A stretch of DNA of 44,519 nt, taken from NCBI GenBank assembly GCA_016718605.1, contig JADKCY010000019.1, forward strand, positions 1 through 44,519, written 5' to 3'. The notes beneath the pieces are model-generated. The model had not been told where the DNA came from. It ran no database searches and saw only the letters and a program-made list of their open reading frames with translations. Position 1 is the first letter of the stretch, and each line of letters begins with the position of its first letter. The stretch comes from Lysobacterales bacterium. GTDB taxonomy: Bacteria > Pseudomonadota > Gammaproteobacteria > Xanthomonadales > Xanthomonadaceae. Made by a program: the position numbers and the translations under genes. This document shows, one piece after another, positions 31,778 to 38,108 of this stretch.

Positions 31778-31830
31778 ATACAAAACCGACTCCGCCGCCC
31801 TCCCCGTTGGGATCAGGCACTTGTTCAGTC
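31731..31830 (+). repeat. attC-like site 2.3/2.4 (best-formed)
   Basis: R'' CGCCGAAC (31731-31738) exactly complements its own R' GTTCGGCG. The inner arm 31743-31763 pairs with 31796-31818 over 21 positions with only two unpaired bases and no mismatch. R' of the methyltransferase cassette is GTTCAGTC (31823-31830). This is the clearest attC hairpin in the window. Confidence 0.9.
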
Positions 31831-32676
31831 TCTTCCGAATTACCTAACGACTCACCCAAAACACTCAATGAGCTACACCTATTTGCAGGCGGCGGGGGAG
31901 GAATCCTTGGCGGACTCCTTCTCGGACATCACCCATGCTGCGCCGTGGAAATCAAGCCATACTGCCGCCAACAACTGCTGCAACGGCAACGCGACGGAAT
32001 CCTGCCATGGTTCCCCATCTGGGACGACGTTACGACCTTCGACGGCAAGCCGTGGAACGGCATCGTTGACATCATCTGCGGGGGCTTCCCGTGCCAGGAC
32101 ATCTCCGGCGCCGGAACCACCAATGGAAACAAAGGAATCGAAGGCGAGCGAAGCGGACTGTGGGGAGAAATGGCCCGCATCATACGCGAAGTGGGACCAC
32201 GATACGTCTTCGTGGAAAACTCACCAATCCTCACTTCTCGGGGGCTGGGAGTCGTTCTCGGAGACTTGGCCGCGATGGGGTATGATGCGCGGTGGGGAGT
32301 CGTATCCGCTGCCGCCGTTGGTGCCCCCCACATCCGAGAGCGCATTTGGATACTTGCCGACGCCGGACGCTTCGCTGGGCCTGTTCGATGCAGCGGCGGA
32401 CATGGATCTGGTGACGTGCTTCCGCAAGGAGACGGTGGGGCAACGCCCCTCGGGGGCAAAGATCGGAAGCTCGCTGCGCTGGCACCCGGAGTTCATCAAC
32501 GAGTGGCAGCGGACTGGTGGAGAACTCAACGCGGAGTGGATCGAAGCACTCATGGGATGGCCCATCGGATGGAGCGCCTGCACGCCGCTGGAAATGGACA
32601 AGTTCCAAGCGTGGTTGCAACTGCATGGCGCCTCTTGTCTCGACTGAACGACTCAAGCGCAGGCACCGCCGACTAG
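31774..32676 (+). CDS. Cassette 2.4: cytosine-5 DNA methyltransferase
   Basis: 300 residues from ATG 31774 (overlapping the previous stop). The first 16 codons are attC-derived, crossing R' as T-C-S-V-S. Motif I L-H-L-F-A-G-G-G-G-G (34-43), motif IV G-G-F-P-C-Q-D-I-S with catalytic Cys107, motif VI F-V-E-N-S-P (Glu148), motif VIII H-I-R-E-R-I-W, then a short target-recognition stretch and motif X A-G-N-G-Q-V-P-S-V-V. All catalytic motifs are present, so it should methylate cytosine in a short site and could protect phage DNA from restriction. The 3' end runs through the next R''. A second long frame overlaps it in +1. Confidence 0.88.
   Translation: MNTKPTPPPSPLGSGTCSVSSELPNDSPKTLNELHLFAGGGGGILGGLLLGHHPCCAVEIKPYCRQQLLQRQRDGILPWFPIWDDVTTFDGKPWNGIVDIICGGFPCQDISGAGTTNGNKGIEGERSGLWGEMARIIREVGPRYVFVENSPILTSRGLGVVLGDLAAMGYDARWGVVSAAAVGAPHIRERIWILADAGRFAGPVRCSGGHGSGDVLPQGDGGATPLGGKDRKLAALAPGVHQRVAADWWRTQRGVDRSTHGMAHRMERLHAAGNGQVPSVVATAWRLLSRLNDSSAGTAD
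31868..32647 (+). CDS. Alternative-frame protein overlapping the methyltransferase
   Basis: 259 residues from ATG 31868, +1 relative to the methyltransferase and almost wholly inside it. The C-terminal 140 residues look like a real protein: S-S-W-K-T-H-Q-S-S-L-L-G-G-W-E, E-T-W-P-R-W-G-M-M-R-G-G-E, L-P-T-P-D-A, L-N-A-E-W-I-E-A-L-M-G-W-P-I-G-W. I recall the W-K-T-x-Q, T-W-P-R-x-G-M and E-W-x-M-G-x-P-x-G-W motifs from proteins annotated beside or as phage C5 methyltransferases. The N-terminal 110 residues are Ser/Ala-rich and unconvincing. It may be a true overlapping gene, the product of a frameshift, or a by-product of conserved methyltransferase codons. Confidence 0.4.
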   Translation: MSYTYLQAAGEESLADSFSDITHAAPWKSSHTAANNCCNGNATESCHGSPSGTTLRPSTASRGTASLTSSAGASRARTSPAPEPPMETKESKASEADCGEKWPASYAKWDHDTSSWKTHQSSLLGGWESFSETWPRWGMMRGGESYPLPPLVPPTSESAFGYLPTPDASLGLFDAAADMDLVTCFRKETVGQRPSGAKIGSSLRWHPEFINEWQRTGGELNAEWIEALMGWPIGWSACTPLEMDKFQAWLQLHGASCLD

Positions 32677-32777
32677 AAACCAATCAACCCGCGCCTACCA
32701 TGCCACATTCACCGGAGCCAAAAACCATCGAAGTCCAGACCGCCAAGGCGGGTTGCCTGCCGCGCCCTTGTTCTGCT
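32642..32777 (+). repeat. attC-like site 2.4/2.5
   Basis: R'' GACTGAAC (32642-32649) exactly complements its own R' GTTCAGTC (31823). Inner AGGCACCGCC pairs with GGCGGGTTGCCT with unpaired bases. R' GTTCTGCT is 32770-32777. Confidence 0.8.
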
Positions 32778-33077
32778 GCGAACGCTCCGGCAGCCCGAGC
32801 GATTGACCCTAAGATGTGGGCGGAGTTCTGTGACTGGTGGACGGGCTGGCAAGGCAAAGCGAAGTTTCAAAACCTGGATGAGGCGTGGTTCCTGTTCACC
32901 ATTGGTCATCAGGCCGGCCATGATCGGGCGATCCCGCTGCAACTGGTCTGTGAGCGCATCCTGAACTGGTGGCGCTGCGATGGGGGAATAGACACCCTCG
33001 GCACGATCATGGACGATTTGGAAGGCGTCTTGGAGAGTCGGCAGAACCTGAAAGTCAGCCATGAGGCTGGGAAATAA
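32700..33077 (+). CDS. Cassette 2.5: hypothetical protein
   Basis: 125 residues from ATG 32700 in the attC, crossing R' as P-C-S-A-A. The body is helical with many Trp: D-P-K-M-W-A-E-F-C-D-W-W-T-G-W-Q-G-K-A-K-F, I-G-H-Q-A-G-H-D-R-A, C-E-R-I-L-N-W-W-R-C-D-G-G. It ends K-V-S-H-E-A-G-K, nearly the same ending as the Lar-like fusion at 24651, because both cassettes carry a related attC. Unknown function. Confidence 0.5.
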   Translation: MPHSPEPKTIEVQTAKAGCLPRPCSAANAPAARAIDPKMWAEFCDWWTGWQGKAKFQNLDEAWFLFTIGHQAGHDRAIPLQLVCERILNWWRCDGGIDTLGTIMDDLEGVLESRQNLKVSHEAGK

Positions 33078-33187
33078 TCATGAAAACAGGAACAAACCCA
33101 AATCCAGCCAAAATCGGGGCGCGAAGGGCGTCGCCTCGGAATAAGACAACTACGCCCCGAATTTTGGCTGCACCGCATGGTTCAGCC
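33040..33187 (+). repeat. attC-like site 2.5/2.6 (composite)
   Basis: R'' GGCAGAAC (33040-33047) is followed by a segment close to the end of cassette 1.1. The strongest stem is further right: CAGCCAAAATCGGGGCG (33105-33121) with CGCCCCGAATTTTGGCTG (33153-33170), one unpaired base. R' GTTCAGCC is 33180-33187. The site looks like two attC fragments joined. Confidence 0.75.
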
Positions 33188-33213
33188 TCGAACCACCAAA
33201 CAACACCGACAAC

Positions 33214-33435
33214 ATGAGTGATACCAACACAGAGCAGCCCGTCGTGAATTACGGCACAATCGAAATCAAGCACGTCACATGCCCGATGGAGGAAGTGATG
33301 GGATACTTCGCTAAGGGCTTCGGACGCCCAAAGGACAGCATCGAAGTCGTGGACTACGAATGGGCATACAATCCGCAAACCGGAAAGGTGATGTGGCAAC
33401 TCTTCATCCGCGATCCACGCAACGCTCAAGGCTGA
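33214..33435 (+). CDS. Cassette 2.6: hypothetical protein with its own start
   Basis: 73 residues from ATG 33214, which lies inside the cassette to the right of R', unlike most cassettes. Sequence G-T-I-E-I-K-H-V-T-C-P-M-E-E-V-M-G-Y-F-A-K-G-F-G-R-P-K-D-S-I-E-V-V-D-Y-E-W-A-Y-N-P-Q-T-G-K-V is a compact alpha/beta pattern. Unknown function. Confidence 0.55.
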   Translation: MSDTNTEQPVVNYGTIEIKHVTCPMEEVMGYFAKGFGRPKDSIEVVDYEWAYNPQTGKVMWQLFIRDPRNAQG

Positions 33436-33549
33436 ACGATTTAGCGCAGGCAGCGCCGACAACAAACTCAACCAACTCAAACGATGCCAAATCCTGACGA
33501 AACACAGACAGCAGACAGCGGGCGCTTGCCTGACGCGCCTTGTTCGGCT
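33430..33549 (+). repeat. attC-like site 2.6/2.7
   Basis: R'' GGCTGAAC (33430-33437) exactly complements its own R' GTTCAGCC (33180). Inner AGGCAGCGC pairs with GCGCTTGCCT with one unpaired base. R' GTTCGGCT is 33542-33549. Confidence 0.8.
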
Positions 33550-33771
33550 TGGTGCGCGCATATCGAATGGCAAGAAACGTGGCGCGCCGATTGGAGGTGG
33601 TGCCTGTGTGAACGCCCTTCGAAGGATGCCGAGGTTCCGGAATTGTGGGGATCTGGAATGCCGGATGATTGGAAATGGTGCCCTTTGTGCGGCACCGCGA
33701 GACCATCGGAGCCGAACGTCAAAAATCAGGCACGCGAACCCAGCGGCCTGAATGCAACACAGACGCCATAG
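33484..33771 (+). CDS. Cassette 2.7: Trp/Cys-rich zinc-ribbon-like protein
   Basis: 95 residues from ATG 33484 in the attC, crossing R' as P-C-S-A-W. The body C-A-H-I-E-W-Q-E-T-W-R-A-D-W-R-W-C-L-C-E and D-D-W-K-W-C-P-L-C-G-T-A has paired Cys knuckles like the small W-K-x-C-P-x-C-G phage zinc ribbons. Function unknown. Confidence 0.55.
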   Translation: MPNPDETQTADSGRLPDAPCSAWCAHIEWQETWRADWRWCLCERPSKDAEVPELWGSGMPDDWKWCPLCGTARPSEPNVKNQAREPSGLNATQTP

Positions 33772-33800
33772 AGCGTTGCCTGCATTTTCTTTGTTCGGCA
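33710..33800 (+). repeat. attC-like site 2.7/2.8
   Basis: R'' AGCCGAAC (33710-33717) exactly complements its own R' GTTCGGCT. Inner 33723-33735 pairs with 33773-33788 (AAAATCAGGCACGC against GCGTTGCCTGCATTTT) leaving two unpaired bases. R' GTTCGGCA is 33793-33800. Confidence 0.85.
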
Positions 33801-33821
33801 CGATTTACCATTGATACCCTT

Positions 33822-34052
33822 ATGAACGACCCACGAAAAGACATCCTCAGCAAAGTCCCAACAAAAGCACTCTTGGGCATATTCGGCGATCTTGCGGACC
33901 CTCAATTGGGCTGCTCGGTTGCATTCTTTGCGCTCGGAATGACCGCCGAGTTTCGGGAGACTCAGCCTCGGGACATGTTGCGACTCGTGTTCGAAGAGCT
34001 GCAATCGCGTATGCCGAACGCTGAATGCACCAACCCGGAGGGCTGCCAATGA
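33822..34052 (+). CDS. Cassette 2.8: small helical protein with its own start
   Basis: 76 residues from ATG 33822, 22 bp to the right of R'. Helical sequence D-I-L-S-K-V-P-T-K-A-L-L-G-I-F-G-D-L-A-D-P-Q-L-G-C-S-V-A-F-F-A-L-G-M-T-A-E-F. Its C-terminus reads into the next attC and overlaps the next ATG. Unknown function. Confidence 0.5.
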   Translation: MNDPRKDILSKVPTKALLGIFGDLADPQLGCSVAFFALGMTAEFRETQPRDMLRLVFEELQSRMPNAECTNPEGCQ

Positions 34053-34114
34053 AGACGATTTTTACAAGTGACTCCACTCAGCCCGTAGGGTTGGGTGCCA
34101 TGACTGGTTCTGCC
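34012..34114 (+). repeat. attC-like site 2.8/2.9
   Basis: R'' TGCCGAAC (34012-34019) exactly complements its own R' GTTCGGCA. Inner GCACCAACCC...GGGCTG pairs with CAGCCC...GGGTTGGGTGC. R' GTTCTGCC is 34107-34114. Confidence 0.8.
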
Positions 34115-34336
34115 GGGCCGACATACTGTGCGGTCTGCGGGGAGTGGCCCGCAAGACAGACGGAACGAGGCAACCGCTGCCATCTCTGCGAGTCCCGAGA
34201 GTGGTGCGCTGAGCATCCCGTCCCGCTACCATCCAACCGAAAGATGCTGGAAGACCTCGCCAGCATCGGTGTTCCAGGAGCCGCCGAAAAGCTGAGGCAG
34301 AACAACAGAATATCTGAATCGCATGAGAAAGACTAA
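34049..34336 (+). CDS. Cassette 2.9: zinc-ribbon protein
   Basis: 95 residues from ATG 34049 in the attC, crossing R' as T-G-S-A-G. Cys pairs in Y-C-A-V-C-G-E-W and C-H-L-C-E, then W-C-A-E-H, suggest one zinc site with a helical tail (K-M-L-E-D-L-A-S-I-G-V-P-G-A-A-E-K-L). Last cassette of array 2; its end contains the start codon of the next phage gene. Confidence 0.55.
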   Translation: MKTIFTSDSTQPVGLGAMTGSAGPTYCAVCGEWPARQTERGNRCHLCESREWCAEHPVPLPSNRKMLEDLASIGVPGAAEKLRQNNRISESHEKD

Positions 34337-34359
34337 GCCTTACCGAACCGGGAAACGCG
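34296..34359 (+). repeat. Array 2 terminal attC-like half-site
   Basis: R'' GGCAGAAC (34296-34303) exactly complements its own R' at 34107. The next 55 bp match the end of array 1 (25819-25882). No R' follows; the ATG in CATGAG starts the gene at 34323. Confidence 0.6.
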
Positions 34360-34718
34360 CGGCGGTGCTCGACAAAATGGCGGCGATGCGGGCGGCGAAG
34401 GAGCGAAAGCGGCTGGCGGGTGGGCCGCGGGAGGAGGGGCCGCGGCGGGTGCCGGTGGGGGAATTGCTGGGGGTGCTGCAATGGTCGGCGGCTTGTGGGG
34501 AAGTGAAACGGATCGTGGTCAGGCAGGGGGAGCGGGCGAATCAGATTCGTGTCGCCGGCTGCCGGCGGGACCATGGGTTTGACTGGCTGATGCGGCAGTT
34601 GAGGGGGAAGCTATCGGTAAAGCGGCAGCGGTTCGGTGAGGAAGTGGAGAGAATCACGGGCGAACCCGGGCGAACCCGGGCGGGCGTGGTGAAAGTGGAT
34701 GACACGGTGAGAATGTGA
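34323..34718 (+). CDS. Basic hypothetical protein
   Basis: 131 residues from ATG 34323, which lies in the terminal half-site of array 2. Very Arg/Lys/Gly-rich N-terminus (K-R-A-A-V-L-D-K-M-A-A-M-R-A-A-K-E-R-K-R), then V-P-V-G-E-L-L-G-V-L-Q-W and F-D-W-L-M-R-Q-L. Coding-strand composition is G-rich like the 13.7-19 kb block and unlike its neighbours, so it may share an origin with that block. Short tandem CGGGCGAACC repeats lie near the 3' end. Unknown function. Confidence 0.45.
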   Translation: MRKTKPYRTGKRAAVLDKMAAMRAAKERKRLAGGPREEGPRRVPVGELLGVLQWSAACGEVKRIVVRQGERANQIRVAGCRRDHGFDWLMRQLRGKLSVKRQRFGEEVERITGEPGRTRAGVVKVDDTVRM

Positions 34719-34744
34719 TTACTTTAGGCGGCGCTGCTCCGGCG

Positions 34745-34765
34745 GCGCTAACGGCTGTTTAGCGC
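34745..34765 (+). other. Hairpin in the leader of the scaffold gene
   Basis: GCGCTAA and TTAGCGC form a perfect 7-bp stem around a 7-nt loop, between the basic gene and the scaffold start. No T-run follows, so it is more likely an RNA-stability or processing element than a terminator. Confidence 0.35.
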
Positions 34766-34812
34766 ACGTGCGGGGCTCCACTCGGAACCCGGACTCAGGG
34801 CTAAACACGTTA

Positions 34813-35931
34813 ATGGATACCACTACACTCGCACCCTCACTGGAAGCCGCGGCCGCAGAAGCGGAAGGCGCTGCCATGGATGATTTCGGCGGCATGTTTG
34901 ACGAGGAACTCGGCGGCGATCCCGCAGAGGCCCCGCGCAAGCCTGCCCTCAAAAAACCCACCGCAGCGGCGAAAGCCAAGCCCGCGACCCCCGCGCCTGA
35001 AGCAGGCGACGAAGAACCCGAAGATGAAGAAGAGGACGAACCGTCCGAATCTGAAGACGAGGAAGAAACGGAGGAGGAAACTGTCGAGGATGACAATGAT
35101 GAAGAGGATGATGAAGACGAAATCCGCGACCCCAAGAAGGTGCAGGCGATGCTCGACAAGCGGAAACGCCAGCGGGACAAAGCCCGGGAAGAACGCGATG
35201 CCGTCATGGCAGAACTGGAATCCCTGCGCACCGCGCAACCGGTAACGCCGCTGCTTTTGCAGCCGACTCCGGAAACGCCAGTCTCGCACCTTTACCGCCC
35301 TGACGAACTGGAGAGCGCAGAGCGCCAGTGGAAGGCAGAGCTGGAATGGTGCAAGGATCACCTGGCCGAAGGCGGCATCCGCCCCGGAGCCGATGGGAAA
35401 CTGGTGGAATGGGATGCGGCACAAGTCCGCCGCCGGTTCGACCAGACGCTCAGCGTGCTCCAGACCCACCTGCCGAAACAGCGGGAATTCGCGGCACAGT
35501 TCCAGTCGGACATCAAAGACGTGGCGCAGCGGTATCCCTTCCTTGCGAAGGGCAGCCCGCTGCATCAGGCCGCGGCAGATTTCGGTCAGGAAGTCCTGGA
35601 CCGGGCGCCAGGACTGGCCGCGCATCCGCGTCACATCAGCCTGCTCGCGCGGGCCTTCATCGGCGAACAAATCCTCAGCGGCAAATACCGCGCCCTTACC
35701 GGCCGGGATGGCCGCGTGCAGCTCGTGCCGGTGACTGGAGAAAGCGACGGCTCCGGAAAACCGAAAGTGGTAAAACCCGCCGCAGACAAGCCCGTGCTGA
35801 GAAAGCCGGGCACCCCGCCGGTGCGCCCCTCCGACCGCAAGACCGACCTCCGCGAGAGGCTGGAACACGGCAGCCCCGAGGAAGCCGCCGCGGCTGAACT
35901 GGATGACCTCTGGGAGGACACCATCCGCTAA
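34813..35931 (+). CDS. Scaffolding protein
   Basis: 372 residues from ATG 34813. A long acidic region (about 65-110, runs of Glu/Asp) is followed by a coiled-coil with K-R-K-R-Q-R-D-K-A-R-E-E-R-D-A and a C-terminal region with basic and acidic tips. This composition and its place immediately before the capsid gene are typical of podovirus scaffolds, which guide prohead assembly and leave. Catalytic motifs are absent. Confidence 0.75.
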   Translation: MDTTTLAPSLEAAAAEAEGAAMDDFGGMFDEELGGDPAEAPRKPALKKPTAAAKAKPATPAPEAGDEEPEDEEEDEPSESEDEEETEEETVEDDNDEEDDEDEIRDPKKVQAMLDKRKRQRDKAREERDAVMAELESLRTAQPVTPLLLQPTPETPVSHLYRPDELESAERQWKAELEWCKDHLAEGGIRPGADGKLVEWDAAQVRRRFDQTLSVLQTHLPKQREFAAQFQSDIKDVAQRYPFLAKGSPLHQAAADFGQEVLDRAPGLAAHPRHISLLARAFIGEQILSGKYRALTGRDGRVQLVPVTGESDGSGKPKVVKPAADKPVLRKPGTPPVRPSDRKTDLRERLEHGSPEEAAAAELDDLWEDTIR

Positions 35932-35961
35932 ACACAACAACCGTTTACCTATCACACTCAT

Positions 35962-37077
35962 ATGGCAAGACTTGGAGACGCCGGCACATGGTCCGGAGGC
36001 AAAATCCGCGACGTATCGCAGCACCTGCTGCAACTGACCGCGGCGAAACAACCCTACAACGCGATGGCGCGGAAAGGCCGCCGCGTGTTTAACAGTAAAC
36101 CTGAATGGCCGTTCCAGATCGAACCGGCCTCGGATACCACCCCGCTGGCGGATGCCACGGACGTGGCGGAAGCCGAATTCGCCGACTACGAAAGCCTTTT
36201 CGGGATGCTCCAGGGCCGTTCGGTCTGGAAGCGCCGGGCATTCGCCATCGGCAAGAAGGCGCAACTGATGACCCAGCAATACGGCGGCATCAAAGACAAG
36301 TTCAAGCAATACGGCATCATCTCCATGAAGGCCCTGAACAGGGACATTGAGACCATCAACATGGGCAGTCAGGACTCGTGGACGGAAACCGTCAGCGGTC
36401 AGGCCCGTGAGCAAAGCCGCGGTATTTTCCGCTGGCTGGGCGGCTACGCCACCCCTACCGACCTTAGCATCCCGTCCGCCGCGCGCACCCCGTCCGGCAG
36501 CCGCATCAGCACCCGCACCACCGCATCGGCCGTGCTGGAGAGCGACATCCGGGACGTGATGAAGAGCATCGCCGACACCACGCTCAATGAGAGCGGGGAC
36601 TATGTGCTGTTCGCCAATACCAGCCTGAAGCAAGCCTTCAGCAACTACGCGAACTATCAGAGCAACAGCACCAACACCGTGATGCCGCTGCGCCGGTTCA
36701 ACACGGACGCGAGCAAGAAGACCATCATGCTCGATGTCACCGCGTATGAATCCGACTTCGGGAAGCTGAAGATCCACCCGCACTTCTACCTGCCCAACGG
36801 CAGCAGCAGCTACGCCACCGTCTATGCCGCCACCAGCGACAACGGCCTGGGCCGCGCCGCCGCCGACCAGAAGATGGACGCCGCGCTCGCCGCAAGCCTC
36901 ACCGTTTACGGCTACCTCCTGAATATGGACTACACCGAGATCAACATGGTGCAGGCCCCTATGATGGGCACGCTCCCTGAGCAAGGCGGCGGCCCCCGTG
37001 GCTACGTGGATGCCATCTGGGTCCACAGCCTGCTGAACCCCCAGGCGCACGGCATGTTCTACTACGTCACTCCGTAA
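35962..37077 (+). CDS. Major capsid protein
   Basis: 371 residues, the usual size for an HK97-fold capsid subunit, directly after the scaffold and followed by connector genes. Features include a helical N-arm, L-N-R-D-I-E-T-I-N-M-G-S within a spine-helix-like region, R-G-I-F-R-W-L-G-G-Y, a long central strand-turn segment and a C-terminal W-V-H-S-L-L-N-P. The pattern is reminiscent of SU10-type capsids (DUF5309), but that link is by impression only. It would form the icosahedral shell. Confidence 0.78.
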   Translation: MARLGDAGTWSGGKIRDVSQHLLQLTAAKQPYNAMARKGRRVFNSKPEWPFQIEPASDTTPLADATDVAEAEFADYESLFGMLQGRSVWKRRAFAIGKKAQLMTQQYGGIKDKFKQYGIISMKALNRDIETINMGSQDSWTETVSGQAREQSRGIFRWLGGYATPTDLSIPSAARTPSGSRISTRTTASAVLESDIRDVMKSIADTTLNESGDYVLFANTSLKQAFSNYANYQSNSTNTVMPLRRFNTDASKKTIMLDVTAYESDFGKLKIHPHFYLPNGSSSYATVYAATSDNGLGRAAADQKMDAALAASLTVYGYLLNMDYTEINMVQAPMMGTLPEQGGGPRGYVDAIWVHSLLNPQAHGMFYYVTP

Positions 37078-37107
37078 GCCCACACTGACCCGCTTTCCTC
37101 CGTCCGT

Positions 37108-37566
37108 ATGAGTCCTGCACTGATCCACTCAGACAACGAGTTCGAGCAAGCCCTGGCTGATGGTGCCACGGTAGCCCTCGGCCCTGACATCTGGATGGAA
37201 ATCCTGGAGGACATCTACCGGGCGGAGGACGGCCGGGTCAAGGCCCGCATGGCCGACATCCGGCAGGCGCGCATCAAGCACGCCTCCGACCTCATGACGC
37301 ACCTGTATTGTGACGAACTGGGCACCCCATCGCACAAGACCGACGTGGAAGCCTATCACGCATGGGCGTGGCGCTTCCGCGACCAGCATGACCGCGCGGA
37401 TTACTCCTGCTGGAATGACGATGAATTCGTGCGCGAGTGGAAGCGGGACAATGAATCCGTCCGCGTCCGCGTGGACAAGCCCGGGAACCGCGTGGGCTGG
37501 ACCCCGCAGGTGGAGAAATCCGCCCGGAAATTCCTCCTGACCGACGAAAGGGGGAACGCCGCATGA
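37108..37566 (+). CDS. Head completion-region protein
   Basis: 152 residues, helical, with D-I-Y-R-A-E-D-G-R-V-K-A-R-M-A-D and W-A-W-R-F-R-D-Q-H-D-R-A-D-Y. Lies between the capsid and a helix-turn-helix protein, overlapping the latter's start by 4 bp. Likely a head-completion or neck protein by position; family not recognised. Confidence 0.45.
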   Translation: MSPALIHSDNEFEQALADGATVALGPDIWMEILEDIYRAEDGRVKARMADIRQARIKHASDLMTHLYCDELGTPSHKTDVEAYHAWAWRFRDQHDRADYSCWNDDEFVREWKRDNESVRVRVDKPGNRVGWTPQVEKSARKFLLTDERGNAA

Positions 37567-38108
37567 GCAAAGACATCACCACGCAGCAGATGGAGCTGCT
37601 CATGGTCCCGCAGAGCGACAAGTGGGAGCAACCCGAAACCGCCCTCGGCCCTGCCCACACCGGCAACTATTTCCGCGAGCGCGACCCCATCAAGTACGCC
37701 GCCGTAATGGAAGCCCTGCGCGGCGGGGCCCACGTCACCACCGTGGCAAAGGTTTACAAGATTTCCGTCAATACCGTGTATGGCATGATCGACCGCGAAC
37801 TGGGCGGCCGGGAAAAGTGGAATGCCGGCCTGCTGGATAAACTCCGGACCGTGGCCAGTCTGGGCGCCGAACGCCTCATCGACCTGCTACCCGACTGCAA
37901 GGACATCAAATCCGCCAGCATCGTGGTCGGCATCGCTGCGGAGAAGGTGGCCATGCTCAGCGGACTGCCTACCAGCATCAGCGAAGTGCGCCACACCGTG
38001 GACACCAGTGCGCTGGAGGAATTCAACCAACGCCTCACCGAACTGCGCGCCGCCCGTGGCCGCGTGGTGGAAGAACCCGCCGCCCTCCCCGTCGAAACCG
38101 CCGCATGA
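37563..38108 (+). CDS. Helix-turn-helix protein, possible small terminase
   Basis: 181 residues, ATG overlapping the previous stop. Residues about 47-80 (V-M-E-A-L-R-G-G-A-H-V-T-T-V-A-K-V-Y-K-I-S-V-N-T-V-Y) form a helix-turn-helix of the kind that recognises DNA, followed by long helices (L-R-T-V-A-S-L-G-A-E-R-L-I-D-L-L) suitable for ring assembly. Small terminase subunits have this design, though they usually sit beside TerL, 10 kb away here. It could instead be a late regulator. Confidence 0.45.
   Translation: MSKDITTQQMELLMVPQSDKWEQPETALGPAHTGNYFRERDPIKYAAVMEALRGGAHVTTVAKVYKISVNTVYGMIDRELGGREKWNAGLLDKLRTVASLGAERLIDLLPDCKDIKSASIVVGIAAEKVAMLSGLPTSISEVRHTVDTSALEEFNQRLTELRAARGRVVEEPAALPVETAA

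Larger units (their letters stand above)
31021..34303 (+). mobile_element. Integron-like gene-cassette array 2 (nine cassettes)
   Basis: Nine units bounded by R' / R'' at 31021/31166, 31274/31437, 31514/31738, 31823/32649, 32770/33047, 33180/33437, 33542/33717, 33793/34019 and 34107/34303. Seven of nine have exactly complementary own ends even though the motif varies (for example GTTCAGTC with GACTGAAC, GTTCTGCC with GGCAGAAC); the other two match at seven of eight bases. Sites between units are 91-148 bp with imperfect inner inverted repeats. All genes point rightward. The left edge has R' only, with no R'' partner, like a primary site or truncated attC. No integron integrase is present. Confidence 0.8.

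Noticed and set aside
34660..34690. CGGGCGAACC tandem repeat as an iteron or recombination site
   Set aside because: Only about two and a half copies at the end of a coding region; too short to support.
34837..37128. Long leftward open frame (763 codons) opposite scaffold and capsid
   Set aside because: Same reason; both rightward genes are well supported by size, order and composition.
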